DNA of 64,000 nt from Isoetes taiwanensis (lineage: Eukaryota; Streptophyta; Lycopodiopsida; Isoetales; Isoetaceae): positions 27,980,919-28,044,918 of the forward strand of contig JAJEKV010000004.1 of the NCBI GenBank assembly GCA_021234155.1, read 5' to 3'. Made by a program: the position numbers and the translations under genes. Numbering within the stretch: the first letter of the stretch is position 1; each line of letters opens with the position of its first letter. A model generated the notes under the pieces. The model had not been told where the DNA came from. It ran no database searches and was given only the letters and a program-made list of their open reading frames with translations. Shown in pieces: positions 1-13,805 of the stretch.

Positions 1-1749
1 CTTCAGTGACATTCTTGCTACTTGAGTTCCCTTTCTTTTTGCTAATTAACTCATCCTTCTTTGGCATTTCCTTTTTTTGTTTCTTCTTGGCTGGAGTGTC
101 TAATATTTGACACTCAACTTCACTAGTATTCAGACACGCCTCAATCCTCTCCAATTTTACCACCGCTTCTCAATTGTCTTGGGCTTGTCATCTTAGATCG
201 ATCCTCGAGAGAATTTCTCGCTCCCCCTTGCATGTCTCAACCTTCTTCTTTGTGCTAGTAGAAGGGGACTTCAACCGATCGTGCAAAACATCTTCAACAT
301 CAGGCCGAGTATTTGATCCCAAATCTGGTCGAGCTTTCTGAGCTACTTTAGGATCAAAAGAAGCAACCTCGCTCAATTCTGTTGGAGTACTCATACCAAG
401 TTCAATATAAAGGTCTTCGTGAATGTTACATTCACATTTCAAACATCCGCCCTCTTTGAACAATGCAAAGACACATTACATGATATTCATGTTCACATTC
501 AAGAACTACGTACATCTTGTAGTTATTATGAAAACTTAAACCACAAGCACTACAATAACTTTGCAAAAACCCGGAAGCCTTTTTTTGATGGTGTTGATGC
601 GTAAAGGAGATTTGGTGATTTGCATCGTAGACTCAAGGTTGCTTGCATGTTCTTTTTCCCGCATTTATCTCAACATCCAATTGAATTAATTCAGCTTCCA
701 ATGCTTCCTTATTCACAAGAAGATCGGGATCTCCAGGTTTGCAAACAGACTCCAAGGACTCACATGCATATTCTTCAAACATCAATTTCTTTTCTAAATC
801 CCTGATTTCTAACTCCACTTCCTTTGTAATAACCATAGCTCTCTTTCAAGCAATAGTAGACTTTAGCTTTTCCATACCGCTTCTTTTTTTCGCATAAGGT
901 TTTAAATATTTTATCATTGGATTTCATCGCCAGTGACCCGTGACTAACAACAATATCTTGCATTTTCTTTTCCATCTCTGCCTTTTTATTCTCAAGCTTC
1001 CCTAAGTTTTCTGTTACTAACTGCAGGTTATGCTTCAAATTAGTCTGGTCAAGAGTAGGCTTAGGAATACCTTTGGCAGAAATAGCAGGCTTTGATTCAA
1101 TTTCAGCTTTTGCTTTTTGAACATTTTTTTTCGGCCTGCATTTCTTGTACATCATAACCTGTGCCCCATATGAAGCCCAATTTATCTGATGACCTTCAGG
1201 ATCAAGCAGTCCTTCAGGGCAATTTTCCCATGCAAAGGCAAGAGCCAATTGTTTTCTTACTTCATTATTAGAAACACCATCTGGGTAAAACACACTCAAT
1301 AAGCTTTCCAATTTTCTCCTCAAATGTGGTTGAACAAAGGCAACCTTGATTGCAGACTTCGACTTTGAATTAAAACTTTCCTGCCAAACGGATTCCCATT
1401 GTTCCTTCGTGATTTGGGTTGCTAGCCAATTGTATTTCATATGGGGCTGCAGACCCTCATTTGACAATCCGTGCATCTCAAAAAAATCCTCCGCTGTTAC
1501 TGCTTCTTCTACCATGTTGCTTGCACGACGATTAGTTCCGGATAAACAATCTATATTGTGCGCCGGAAAGGAATTCGAAACTCTGCTAAAGGATTTGCAA
1601 AAGGAATGAAACAGGAAATTGAGGGGAAGTTTCGCGCGCGGGAACCGAGGTGGTTTTTTTTTTTTTCTTTGGAATGAAGGCAAGCGAGGTGCTTTAGGTG
1701 CTAAGTGCTTTCGCGTTTTTTTGGGTAGCATTACCATATTTACACCCAT
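1..1749 (-). pseudogene. Decayed coiled-coil protein gene with RING-like zinc finger; runs off the left edge
   Basis: Reading right to left, the plausible start is the ATG at 1515 (MVEEAVTAEDFF...); the open frame also extends to 1749 through a basic stretch that may be 5' leader. A roughly 200-residue region is followed by a Lys/Glu-rich coiled coil (about 1080-640). Coding then moves to another frame near 870-850. That frame carries a RING-like array between about 560 and 435: CSAC, then CEHEYHVMC, and after one more frame change CLKCEC. A Lys-rich tail (PAKKKQKKEMPKK) continues to base 1. In-frame TGA codons lie at 846-848, 633-635, 188-190 and 170-172, together with at least two frame changes. 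I do not recognise the family. The zinc-ligand pattern suggests an E3-type or protein-binding finger, but this is inference. Some breaks could be introns or consensus errors. Confidence 0.5.
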
Positions 1750-3619
<1,870 letters not shown>

Positions 3620-4025
3620 GAGGATCTCTAATCTAACTAGAAGTATTTTTTTTTTTGGAAGGATGACAAACTCTTATTCAATAGTCTAGAAGAAGTACAC
3701 ACATAGATGCAGAGACAGAAATAAAATCTCAACAGACAAAGATAATAAACTGAGTGCAGCCACCTGTCTATGCATAAGATAAGATATCCAAATATTCCTC
3801 ACGTTTTTTCTCAGGAGCAAGCTGAGAACATAGGTATGCCTTCACCAATCTGTCTTGCGCCTCGTGAAGAAGTTGGTCGACACTAATTGATAGGCCTTTG
3901 AAGATACACAAGCGCCTTTTTTTTCCAAACAGACCACAACAATCAGCCTGAAGCTAGGTGGAAAGTATGTTGCTGCAAGCTGTTCCAATTGGAAGGATAA
4001 ATGGCGAGAAGCACCTGCTTGCTAG

Positions 4026-5366
4026 TCAGGCCACATGGAAGAGAGATAGTAACCATGACCAAACTGGCTGAACTTGGTCACATAGAAAAAAGCAGTGCTC
4101 GAGACTCTCAACTTGCCGCTTACACAGTGGGCAAACTTCTGAAATGCGGGGATAAAACTTATGAACCAGCACCATTAACCCGCAGACATCTGTGAAGGAG
4201 TTGCCACCATAAGGTAGAAACTTTGGGATGCAGCAATTTATTCCAGACTCAGGACCACATATGCTTCCACTGAGGAGGGGGAATGCGGAGCTGCCAACCA
4301 GCCCAAGGGGGGACAATGTCAACATCAACCAGCTTTTGATATAACGAATGCACAAGACGTTGTGCATTAACAATTTGGGGACCAGTCCAAATAGGCACAT
4401 CAACTGATTGTGGAGGAGCACTTGAATGTCAGCCAACCTTTGCCACAAAGCTCTGTCCCATCGAGATAGCATAAACTTAGTCTGAAAAGCATCCCAAGTC
4501 AACAAGTGTCCAGCCTCATACCAAGCATCAACTGTGAGAATACCAGCAAGCCTCCAATGTCGCTGAGTCAATGGATGTACAGTAGCACACAGAGGCATGT
4601 GATTATCCAGAGTAATCCACCAACGCAGAGAACCTACCTGTGGACACACACCTGAATTAATCTTAAATAGCACACGAACTGTCTCCCAAGAATCAAGCAG
4701 TCCCTTCAAGAAGGGGGAAGCATTCGGATATGGACGAAGCTGATAAAGGAAACACCAAGGAAGAACTGCCTTAAGTGTCGGTTTCCCAAAGGGAATACAC
4801 TGCCCAAGTGCTTCCGCAACCAATCTCATTCCAGGCGAATGTACCATACCCGCCAAGTAGCGACAAATGAACTTAGATATCATAATTTTACTCTGTAAAT
4901 GAAAGTCAATCATACCTAAACCTCCAGCAATTTTTGGTTTGATACATGTGGACCAAGCGACCTTCACAACTACACCTGTCTCAGTACCTGCCCAAATGAA
5001 GTTACGGACAATTGCGACAACCTCTTGAAACTTTGTCTGTGAGGCAAGCATAGCAGATGCCATATACACATGAGTGTTGCTGAGAACCTGCTTAGCAACT
5101 ACTATTCGCCCTGTCAGAGAAAGCTTAGCTGTATTCCACCAAAAAAGATGCTTACGCATGCCTTCCACTATAACATCCCATGCATCTGAAGTAGATATAT
5201 GTATACCTATAGGAATGCCCAAGGGTTTAGTGGCCTTCCCTTGAGGAAGCACTTTCCACGGATACTCGTAAACACAGGGAGGAACATCCACATCCAAAGT
5301 CCATAAAGCAGAGCACTTTAGCCACCCAACAAGAACCCCTGATGCCAGAGAGAAAGAGTCCAACAA
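4026..5366 (-). pseudogene. LINE reverse transcriptase C-terminal part (connection and zf-RVT)
   Basis: This is a 446-residue open frame within the LINE. It matches the region downstream of the RT catalytic core in plant L1 ORF2 proteins: LSLTGRIVVAKQVLSNTHVYM, NFIWAGTETG, WSTCIKPKIAGGLGMIDF. It ends in a Cys/His segment (CPLCKRQVESLEHCFFLC) typical of the zf-RVT domain. It has no start of its own and represents the tail of a longer ORF2 broken upstream. It is not expected to be functional because the catalytic core is damaged. Confidence 0.85.
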
Positions 5367-6510
5367 AAGGTTAGCATTTTGAAGATTATCATCCTCAGCC
5401 CTGAATTACACACTTCTGATTACACACTTCTTGAGAACCATCCTCCATAGTCAATCCCTGAATTATGCCATCTTGAGTAGCCGAAGAGAAGAGCTGGGAC
5501 AATACCTCTGCCACAATAGTGAACAAGGCAAGGGGACATCCTTGTCGAACTCCTCTACCAACAGAAAACACAACCGACAGTTCTCCCTAAAAAAGCATAG
5601 TAGACCAAGCAGAAAGATGGAGCCTCATAACATCTCTGATAAACAACTCTCCAAATCCCAATGTCAGAAGGCATTTTTATAAGAAATTCCAATCTATATT
5701 GTCATAGGCTTTAGCAAAATTCCATTTGAGATATACAATGTGCTGACCCTTTAGGCGCGCCCAATACATCCCCTCATAAGCTGCGACCACATTATCAAGA
5801 ATACAGCGCTTAGGTAAAAATCCTGATTATGTGAAAGAGATCAAGATATCCCTCACTTTCTCTGCCAAGGCCTTAGCAAAGATATTGTACAACGTAGATA
5901 GCAAAGTTATAGGGCGCCAATCCGAGATGATTTTAGGCTCTTTGCACTTAGGAATAAGGGAAATGCAACCAGTGTTGATGATCTTATCCAAGCTACTGAA
6001 CCGGCGAAACTCAGAGAAAGCATTGAAGACGTCATCACAAGCCAATTCCAATAGCTTGGAAAAACTTTGCAGGAAAGCCATCCAAGCCTGAGCACTTATT
6101 CTTCTTTTAAAGAGTCTACAGCAGAATGCAAGTCATCGACAGTAATACTTGATTCCAACTGAATACGCTACTGTGGGGAAATAATAGGACGGATCTTAGA
6201 TAAAACTGCCTCCTGCATGTCCTCTTGGAAGGGCAGAGACTGATCAGCAAAAAAAAGCAGAAAAATGATAAAAAAGAAACTGCTTCAACTGTGCAGCATC
6301 AGAAATTTCAGAGCCATCAGGTAGAAGTAGCGAAGATATGGAGCTTGACACGCGTCTTTTCCTTGCCGCCCTAAAGAAGAAGTGAGAGCACCTATCTCCC
6401 AATTTAAACCAATCCAAACCGGCCTTAATGCAAGCTTGAGTTGTTTGTATAGACTCAATGTTTCTTATTTCTGCCAATAAGTCTTTCTCTCGAATACCTG
6501 ATGAAGGGGC

Positions 6511-7065
6511 TTATGAACGACACATTTGAAGCTCCATATACAAAGCTAGTAGTTGGCCTCTAGTTGCCTGAGCCTTCCTACGTCCCCACTGCTTAGCAAA
6601 GGATTTAACTGCTGCCAAGGCATCAACAACCCCCGACATACCTGGTCCAGTCCAGCCATTACACCACAAAGACTGGTCTCCATCAACCTCTACCATTCTG
6701 CAGTCCAGCACAAGCTGCCTCACCTGCTCATGTTCAAATCCCTGAACAACCTGTGTACCTCTACCACACCTATTCGCCTCAAACTCAACCATATTAAAAT
6801 TACCAACTAGTAGCCATGCTACATTATGACCGAGCCGCATAATCTTAGTCCGTAAAGTGGCCCACAGAGAGCCTCGCTGACGTGGCTGATTAAGTGCATA
6901 CACATTCACAATCCCCCACTCTTGTCCCTTATCCATCCATTTGACTATTATCCACCGTCCAAATCTGTCTACTTGAGTAAAAGCAACATTAAGGGAAGGT
7001 TTCCAAGCAGTGAGGACTCCAGCCTTAGCTGAGTTAGAAGCAGTAACTAAGACATTTAGGAGGTT
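6511..7065 (-). pseudogene. LINE AP-endonuclease fragment
   Basis: This is the C-terminal half of an exonuclease/endonuclease/phosphatase domain. LLVGNFNMVE corresponds to the GDFN box of plant L1 endonucleases, where the usual GD is read here as GN. The N-terminal catalytic Asn/Glu part is absent because the element is 5'-truncated at about 7065. It is continuous with the RT segments to its left on the same strand. Confidence 0.75.
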
Positions 7066-8238
7066 TGAACACTACTTTCTCAATTGTAGCTGTTAGCATC
7101 TTCAATGATACTCTTCTCATTTTCCTGCTAATGTTCATAGTCCCTCATGCTTAAACTATATCAGTAACATTGAGCAGTCGGTGTTCATAAGATGTAGCAT
7201 GTAATGATTGTTTTTTGAAAGGGCAATATGGCAATTTTTCGAGTATAAGTGAGAACAAGCAGGAATTTTTTGAGTATGATGAGAACAAGCAAGAGTATGC
7301 ATCCTGATACTTCATCTTCCATAGCCAATAACATAGAAGTTCGAGTGATATCTGGTTAAATTTATGCTTTACAGCAAAGTTACACAAAGTATAAATTAGA
7401 AAAATATGAACTTACCTTCCTTCTTCCATTTGTGCTCCTCATACCACATGCATCACATTCTGAGCTTCAATAGAATTACGAAGAATTCAAATTAGCTACG
7501 ATGAATGGTCCAAGAAAGCTTTGGATAACAACTCCCCTATAGCAGGATGGAAAACTAATAGCTCCTAATGTTGAACAAGCTTGACTGCTCTTTGCACCCT
7601 AGATTTGTAATGCCTTGTGCCTGCATTTGTGCCATAAGTCACAATGAGTGTAAGATTAAACATATTGACAAATAAAGAGATTGTGGCTTACATAATCATG
7701 CCAAAAACATAAGGGAATAGGCTTTTAACAAGTATGCAAGAAAGCACAGGACCCGCCAAGAGTAATAAAGTCTGACTCGATTTGCTTTGTTTCAAAAAAG
7801 TGTGAGCAAATTCTATTTGACTCATATAGAGATGAAGACACATCTGCTATCAATGCATATGTCAAATATTCGTGCTAAACCAAGCAAACAATGGAAAGGT
7901 GTAATTTCCATACCGATAGTTTGCAATTCTTTTGCGTGCATGTGCCCAAGAATACCTTTCCAAATCTTCATATTTAGGTCTAAAAATCTCTATTTCTGCT
8001 CTAGAATTCGTCTAAATTGTTTTTCTCTGCGAAGGGATTCAAAACTCCAGTTTTCCATGAGGACCTTATCCAATTTCTCAATTCCGAATTATTTCTCTGA
8101 CAAGACCCAAAATAACAAAGCTAAAATCGGTTATGGCAATTCCTTCTACTTCTTTCAGCTATGGCAGTTCCCTCAACTGGTCTAGGTAACAGGATTCTGC
8201 AAAACCATAAAAGCAAGCGAAAAGTTCAAGAGTCTAAA
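7066..8238. other. Intergenic spacer without recognised gene
   Basis: This stretch lies between the LINE 5' end and the PPR fragment. Short open frames on both strands show no motif I can name. The right part may be non-coding sequence downstream of the PPR remnant. Confidence 0.35.
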
Positions 8239-8553
8239 CTAAGAATGAAATGCAATTTGACCCAAAGCTAGCAGTTCCAAGCATAGAAAGATCTCTTGCA
8301 AGGCAGCACAGTAGCCATACATTTGAATCAAATGATTGCCTAGAAATCTATTTCTTTCAAAACCATTCATTATAATGTAGTCATGAGTCGACTTACCTTG
8401 GGAAAGTGCCTTCTTTTTTGTCACAAGCATGAAGTCGAGAAGCGAGGCCGGGAATGTCGAACCCATGGCCGCAATAGCTACAGCTCGGCTAAGCCCTGTT
8501 AGCCCCGATTTCCGAACAGAAACGTTGGGTCGTACCAAAAATGGGGCTTCCAA
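8239..8553 (-). pseudogene. PPR protein fragment
   Basis: The segment reads ALSQGKSTHDYIIMNGFE followed by RNRFLGNHLIQMYG, the A-x-G-K-x-x-H and G-N-x-L-I-x-M-Y-G pattern of PLS-class plant pentatricopeptide repeat proteins, which act in organelle RNA processing. Only about one motif remains. After YGYCAALQ the frame drifts, and a shifted frame reads RSFYAWN, where the family normally has an F-x-W-N block. This suggests a deletion plus frameshift. It lies about 440 bp upstream of RPS9 and is divergently oriented. The first part may instead be an exon of a gene lost elsewhere. Confidence 0.65.
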
Positions 8554-8775
8554 GTATCCCTTTGAGGAATATGAAGCTTAAACGCCAAAAATGAAACATA
8601 CCCAAATAGGCATCGACCCAACATTTCGATCTAAGAAAAATAACTTAGACGCTCCTGCGGAGGGTCAGACAGAGAAAATTCCTGCACTTCAAAAACATTT
8701 TGCAAACTATCGCGGGGCAAGCCATTATAGGTGAAGCAGCCTCTACGACGCTTGCCATCTCCGTGTTTATTTTAA

Positions 8776-8781
8776 TGGGCT
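8776..8781 (+). promoter_or_regulatory. Site II element (TGGGCT) upstream of RPS9
   Basis: TGGGCY is the TCP-bound site II motif common in promoters of plant ribosomal-protein and proliferation genes. Here it lies 215 bp upstream of the RPS9 start codon and in company with two telo-boxes. A single hexamer is weak evidence, but the combination is typical. Confidence 0.5.
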
Positions 8782-8932
8782 TTTCTAATTTTCATGGCCA
8801 TTGATCTACAAAATTAAAGATCTAACGGTTGTACTTCTGCCACATTAGATTTTGATGACATGGAAGAGACAGGTTGTAGGCTTGGTGGCTGGTGTTGAAA
8901 AAAAACGCAAAACAAATATAATAGAGGAACCC

Positions 8933-8965
8933 AAACCCTAAAAAAACTCCGGAGGAAAACCCTAA
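8933..8965 (+). promoter_or_regulatory. Two telo-boxes (AAACCCTAA) in the RPS9 promoter/leader
   Basis: Exact AAACCCTAA copies sit at 8933-8941 and 8957-8965, just before the RPS9 ATG at 8996. Telo-boxes near the transcription start are a hallmark of plant translation-apparatus genes and act with site II elements. A TATA-like ATATAATA lies at 8917-8924. Confidence 0.75.
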
Positions 8966-8995
8966 CGTCCTGCGGCGGAGCTCTGATCCGACGAG

Positions 8996-9869
8996 ATGGT
9001 GCACGTTGCTTTTTATCGAAATTGTAAGGTTTACCTGTTCTTCCTTCTTTCTGTAGATTTTGATCTGGGATTTGTAAAAGTTTTTGCTATTCTGTAGATG
9101 GAAAAACGTTCAAGAAGCCACGCCGTCCTTTTGAGAAGGAGCGGTTAGATGCAGAGCTTAAGCTTGTTGGAGAATATGGATTGAGAAACAAGCGTGAGTT
9201 ATGGAGAGTTCAATATGCACTTAGCCGGATCCGCAATGCTGCTAGAATGCTTCTTACTTTGGATGAGAAGAACCAAAGGCGAATTTTTGAGGGCGAGGCC
9301 TTGCTTCGTAGGATGTTCCGTTATGGTTTGCTTGAAGAGAGCCAAAACAAGCTCGATTATGTCTTGGCACTTATAGTTGAAAATTTCCTTGAACGTTGCC
9401 TTCATACCCTTGTTTTCAAGTCTGATATGGCCAAATCAATCCACCATGCTCGAGTACTGATCCGACAAAGACACATCAGGTTTGTGGATCTTTATAGTTT
9501 GTAAGATTGTTTTTACATACAACATTGTGGGTTCTCAAGTAGATTTTTGTTGGCCTTTGAGTAGCTGCTTATTTCAGTTTGGTTTTGTCTAACTTCTTTT
9601 TGCTTTTGCTGCTCTAGCTAAACTTTAAAATGGGCATATGGTATTTTGCTGGTTGCTTGATTTATTAAATGCTCTGATGTTGCAGGGTAGGCAAGCAAAT
9701 TGTGAACATCGCTTCATTTTTGGTGCGTGTGGACTCTCAGAAGCATATTGATTTTGCACTTACAAGTCCCTTGGGCGGTGGCCGTCCAGGACGGGTTAAG
9801 AGAAGGAACATGAAATCTGCCTCGAAGAAAGCTGCAGGTGGTGATGCTGAAGAAGAGGATGATGAGTAG
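8996..9869 (+). CDS. RPS9: 40S ribosomal protein S9 (uS4), three exons
   Basis: Exons are 8996-9023, 9098-9479 and 9686-9869, with GT-AG introns at 9024-9097 and 9480-9685. Joined, they give 197 residues, the normal length of plant cytosolic S9. The start MVHVAFYRN, the S4-type core ([48 protein letters not shown]) and the acidic tail (GDAEEEDDE) match the family. The protein binds 18S rRNA in the small-subunit body and contributes to mRNA entry and decoding fidelity. A few usually invariant positions differ: [15 protein letters not shown] where ERRLQTLVFKSGMAK is usual, and [11 protein letters not shown] for VNVPSFMVRVD. This is either a divergent paralogue or includes consensus errors. Telo-boxes and a site II motif upstream fit an expressed gene. 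Confidence 0.95.
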
Positions 9870-10376
9870 TGAAGGATTAATCAACTGAAGATTTATTAAC
9901 GTTTCAAGACTGGTAGAGCCAGACTTTACTTTTCACTGCTATTTTATGGTGCTTGTAGTTAATTAACAAGATGCTGTGCTCTTCTACCCATTTTTGAACT
10001 TCAGCACGTTTTCTCTCTCCCTTGTCGGAGATCTCTATTATGTGAGAAAGATAGGAATCAGTATGTTCATGAGTAATTTTACAATGTCGTAAACGTCCAC
10101 AACATGGAATTTTCTTGTTTTTTAGGCTTTTGTTTAAAACAGGAAACCACCTTGGTGGTGCTATCTAAGCGGAGCTACCAATCAACCACAACTCAACCAT
10201 TTAAAACATAAGTTCATCAAACAGTAGTTCTGAAACTTGTAGTTCTGAAACAGTAATTCTGAAACTTTTCAAAACATTAAAAGTTTACATAGTTCTGAAA
10301 CTAAAGACATGAACAGATGGAATTATCAGAATTTCTTCTTCCAAGTTTCAACTAAAGACATGAACAGATGAAATTA

Positions 10377-13011
10377 TCAGAATTTCTTCTTCCAAGTTTC
10401 CAGCACTTCTCCAACACCTTGGGCATCGGCACACGTAATAAACAGGCACTGACTTACTGGAGCAACAAATGTGAATCCACCATTACTTGTAACTGTGTTA
10501 TCCTTCACCACGGTACATGGAAAAGCTTTGGCTGCATCAGGCCACGTAGCAACAGCATGTTCCAATAAAGCGTCATCAATTGGATAGTTTATCTTCACAT
10601 CCCTATTATTCTTATCCTTGTAATATGCAGGATCACCTGTAAAATCTCCAACAGCTCCAGGAGTTTCTCGAGCAATATTTGGATTCAAATCCACCAACAC
10701 TCTGGAACTACTACCAGAGGTGCTACCAACAAACTGGTTTTTCGCAACATTTGCATTCTCATCAGTAACAATAGACTTGCCTTTGATTGTTTCACCCCTT
10801 GTAGAATTGCGAATCACCATGTTAAGGTTTCCATGGGTATATTCAGCTTGAACAGAAACTGAACTATTCCCTGTGCAAAAAAAGAAATATAAAAGAAACC
10901 AAATTAAAAGTAAAAAAACTACCATTTAACAAATAACTCAGTAGATTATCTACCTGTGGCAGACACTTGATGCGCATCCATGGCTTGACCTGAACAACCA
11001 GCCATGACAAACTAACTAAGAGGGAACTAACATAAGAAATGAAATTAAAATAAACAACCTGATAAATTACCTGTTGCAAACTGAAGTTGCTGAGCAGCAC
11101 CCTGTTCATGAGAAGTAGACTCATTTATAACATGCAAGTTGTCTGCAAATAACCATAAACCATATCAGAACTATTTTTCAATAATGACAAGCTTCGCATT
11201 GCTTACACAAGGTTTAATCACAAGGTTTACCTGAATGATTTGCACCCTTGCTACATTCTCCAGCAACCAAACACTTTGACGATGAAACGCCTAGAAACTT
11301 ATTTTGTGCTTTTTTTAATTCCTCTTTTAGAACATCTGCATACATCCTGAGGCTACCATCTTCATTATAAGGTTTTGCATTGATGCTCATCGCTGCATTC
11401 ACTTGAATTTCTTTAGTGCGATCGTACCTGCAGATAGCATAAAGAAACTTAAGTATTAAGACATAAAGAAACTACTTAAATGAAATAACATACTTCTCAT
11501 AATTTTCTGTATTTTTATGCCCTGTAACAAGCCTTCCTATTTCAGGTGGTACAAGAGCCAAGGACATGCGAGAAACCAGAGAAACACGTCCACTTTTATT
11601 GGAAATATCTGCATCGAGAACCTTGCCCATAACTTTCAACCAACCAGTAATGTTCCTATCTCCAACTCTACTCTTCATGAACCAAACCTAAGCAAATAAA
11701 CCAACGACATAAGAACGAAAAATTCAAATTTAAAATATCTTGAATTCTAAACATTTACCTCATCCCCACGGTTTGAAATTGCCACCGCAAGAACAATGGG
11801 CGCGGTCCAGGTTTCTCTTTTGGAGGAAGATGTCGTTGATATTGTTTGTAAGTCAGTACAAAATCAGCTTCATAACTCCAGATTGGGGGTCTGAAATGCG
11901 ACTCATCATACTTGGTACAGGTTGTACCCCAATTCTTAGATGTCCTTTCATTGTATAAAACAAATTCAGCAGAAGAACTATCATCTCAAGAGTGAGATCA
12001 ATATCCATGACACCCCATAATTCTTTCGCAGCCCTAATACCAAATCTACTACACAAATAGAAGCACAATCTATCTGAGAATCCCTCTTGGATGTGATATA
12101 TCAAAATCAACATCCTTAAGAAGATCCCCGCTCTGTCTTGAATGAGATTACATCAACCTTTTTGCGCTTGGTAGCATGGCCAGATTCCCTAGATTTGTCA
12201 GCAGCACCAATAAAAGCTAGCCTAGCTTTGACAAATAAGTCATCCTTCATAATGTTAAATGGTTCTGCTCTCTGACCTGTTGAATTAACTCTGCATATCT
12301 GAGCTTGTCTTATAATTTTTCCAATAGCTTTTAACAACGCATTAAGACTGCATGCAAAAGTAAACAAGTAAGTTATTGATTAGAATATGTCAGATTAAAA
12401 CAATGATGACAAGATTTACCTGCCAGGAGGAAACATCTGTCCATTCTTCTTTCTTACTTGCAAAGAAGAACCTCACAAGCATGTTATTCAAAGTCATTAT
12501 GTGGAATATCTTCAACAAGAATGCTAGTTTCATACATTGGGCCGATGCAATAGGAATGCTAGTATCACCCTTGCAAAACTTTCTCCATGCATCAAATTTC
12601 CTCCTGGCCCAAGTAGTCTATTTAATTGATTTATCTTTACCACCTTTCTCAATCTCATTTAAAATCTGTTCATCAATTTCCATAAACTCTTCAGGCTGTT
12701 TGTCATTTTCCTTCTGAACCTTCCCATCACCATCATCCTTCTCTACAAAAGCTTGATTGAACCAAGGCTCATTCTGAACAACTTGCATCATGTTGTCCAC
12801 ATCTTCTTGATGATCGACATCTATCTAGGATTTCGTCATCCAAATTGAAATCATCATGCACATCAATGTTAAAGGATGGTCTGCTTACTGATCTGCAGTT
12901 AGATCTTCCATAGAAATGGAAAAGATACGAAATAAAAGGTCTACTGCTTAACCTGTTGTCTTCCATTAGATACTCCACAACTGAAATGCTAAACCTACAG
13001 CAAGTCTGCAT
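10377..13011 (-). pseudogene. Crypton/DUF3504-like tyrosine recombinase gene, unit 1 (frameshifted copy)
   Basis: Exons inferred from GT-AG borders (minus strand) are 13011-12420, 12347-11759, 11687-11494, 11427-11231, 11142-11071, 10989-10954 (36 nt) and 10870-10377. An acidic N-terminus is followed by an alpha-helical SAM-like region (NNMLVRFLLQVRKKNGQMFPP and SLNALLKAIGKII). A middle block (FYLCSRFGIRAAKELWG) follows, then the C-terminal recombinase motif VTGHKNTENYEKY, in which the terminal Tyr lies nine residues after the GH His. These blocks recall ZMYM/QRICH1-type DUF3504 and Crypton recombinases. Compared with unit 2, exons 1 and 2 carry several small indels and lose frame, while exon 4 is intact here. 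The last exon encodes about 165 residues of unknown function. Confidence 0.6.
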
Positions 13012-13661
13012 GCCTTAAAAATCCATAGCATTGCTCATGATAACCCTCGCATAAAACTGATCACGTTTCACTTTTTCTGAGGTTTATAAAAACCATCAAA
13101 TACTAAAAATAAACCACATACCTAGGAAGATCTCCACTTACAGCCAAAAGAAAGAAACCTACACAAAGAAACAAGAAAATGTTAGAAAACGCTTGCAAGA
13201 ATAGTGAATGGAACCAGAAAAAAGACCTACAACCTTCAAATCGCTACAAGTTCTGCCTAAGAACTCCTCTTCTTCTAAGATAACAAAAGATCTTGAATGG
13301 ATCAAGGAACATTTGCATCAGCCATCTGTAAAGTCGAACCAAAGCACTGCCGGACTACTAAATGCACAAAATTATAACCTAAAAGCATAATGCAAGACCT
13401 CAGCGTCCAATAGAAGAAGAAAACTTCGCCATAGCCACTCATCAGACGAATCTTGCACCAAAAATGGATGAAAAAACAGGTTATGCTCTGGCGCCACCAA
13501 ATCCGTCACAAAATGGACAAAAGAAACATCATTTGGTGCAGCTGCAAGCAAAAAGCTCACCGCACCGTCTCCATCGCTTGTCGGAAGAGAAGAAAAGAGG
13601 ATCGGAAGAGAAGAAAGGAGAGAAAGAATCGTAGACCAAATATTTTTTTTTTTTTTAGCAA

Positions 13662-13686
13662 AAAATTCCACGTTGTGGACATTTAC
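13662..13686. repeat. Right terminal inverted repeat of unit 1
   Basis: The reverse complement reads GTAAATGTCCACAACGTGG followed by AATTTT. It matches the left end (10089-10113) at 23 of 25 positions. The same pair occurs in unit 2 at 13815-13839 and 17362-17386. Confidence 0.85.
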
Positions 13687-13694
13687 GTGGCGTA

Positions 13695-13805
13695 ACCGCA
13701 CTAGCTCGGGGGTTTCCTGAAATAAACCCCCTGGCGGCGCCTTCCATGGCCGCCCCGCCTTCATGGCCGGAGGTTTATTTCAGAAACCCCTCCCAAGTCG
13801 CGGTT
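13695..13805. repeat. GC-rich foldback at the tail of unit 1
   Basis: The left arm (ACCGCACT, then GGGGTTTCCTGAAATAAA) is complementary to the right arm (TTTATTTCAG-AAACCCC ... CGCGGT). The arms enclose a centre rich in GGCGGC/GGCCGCC. The version in unit 2 pairs better. The neighbouring DNA is AT-rich, so this is a sharp compositional break. Confidence 0.8.

Larger units (their letters stand above)
3640..7065 (-). mobile_element. L1-type LINE, 5'-truncated and inactivated
   Basis: Read on the minus strand, this has the order of a plant L1 ORF2. An AP-endonuclease part comes first (7060-6511, including LLVGNFNMVE and NVYALNQP). The reverse-transcriptase N-terminus follows (6081-5827, SDWRPITLLSTLYNIFAKAL), then an RT middle with GVRQGCPLAL near 5550, the thumb/connection region, and a C-terminal zf-RVT-like segment (PRISEVCPLCKRQ...). 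The poly(A) tail appears as poly(T) on the plus strand near 3650. The element is truncated inside the endonuclease and carries several frameshifts. The YADD catalytic box expected between the RQGCP motif and the AEDDNLQNANLLLDSF stretch is missing. No clear target duplication was seen. Confidence 0.88.
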
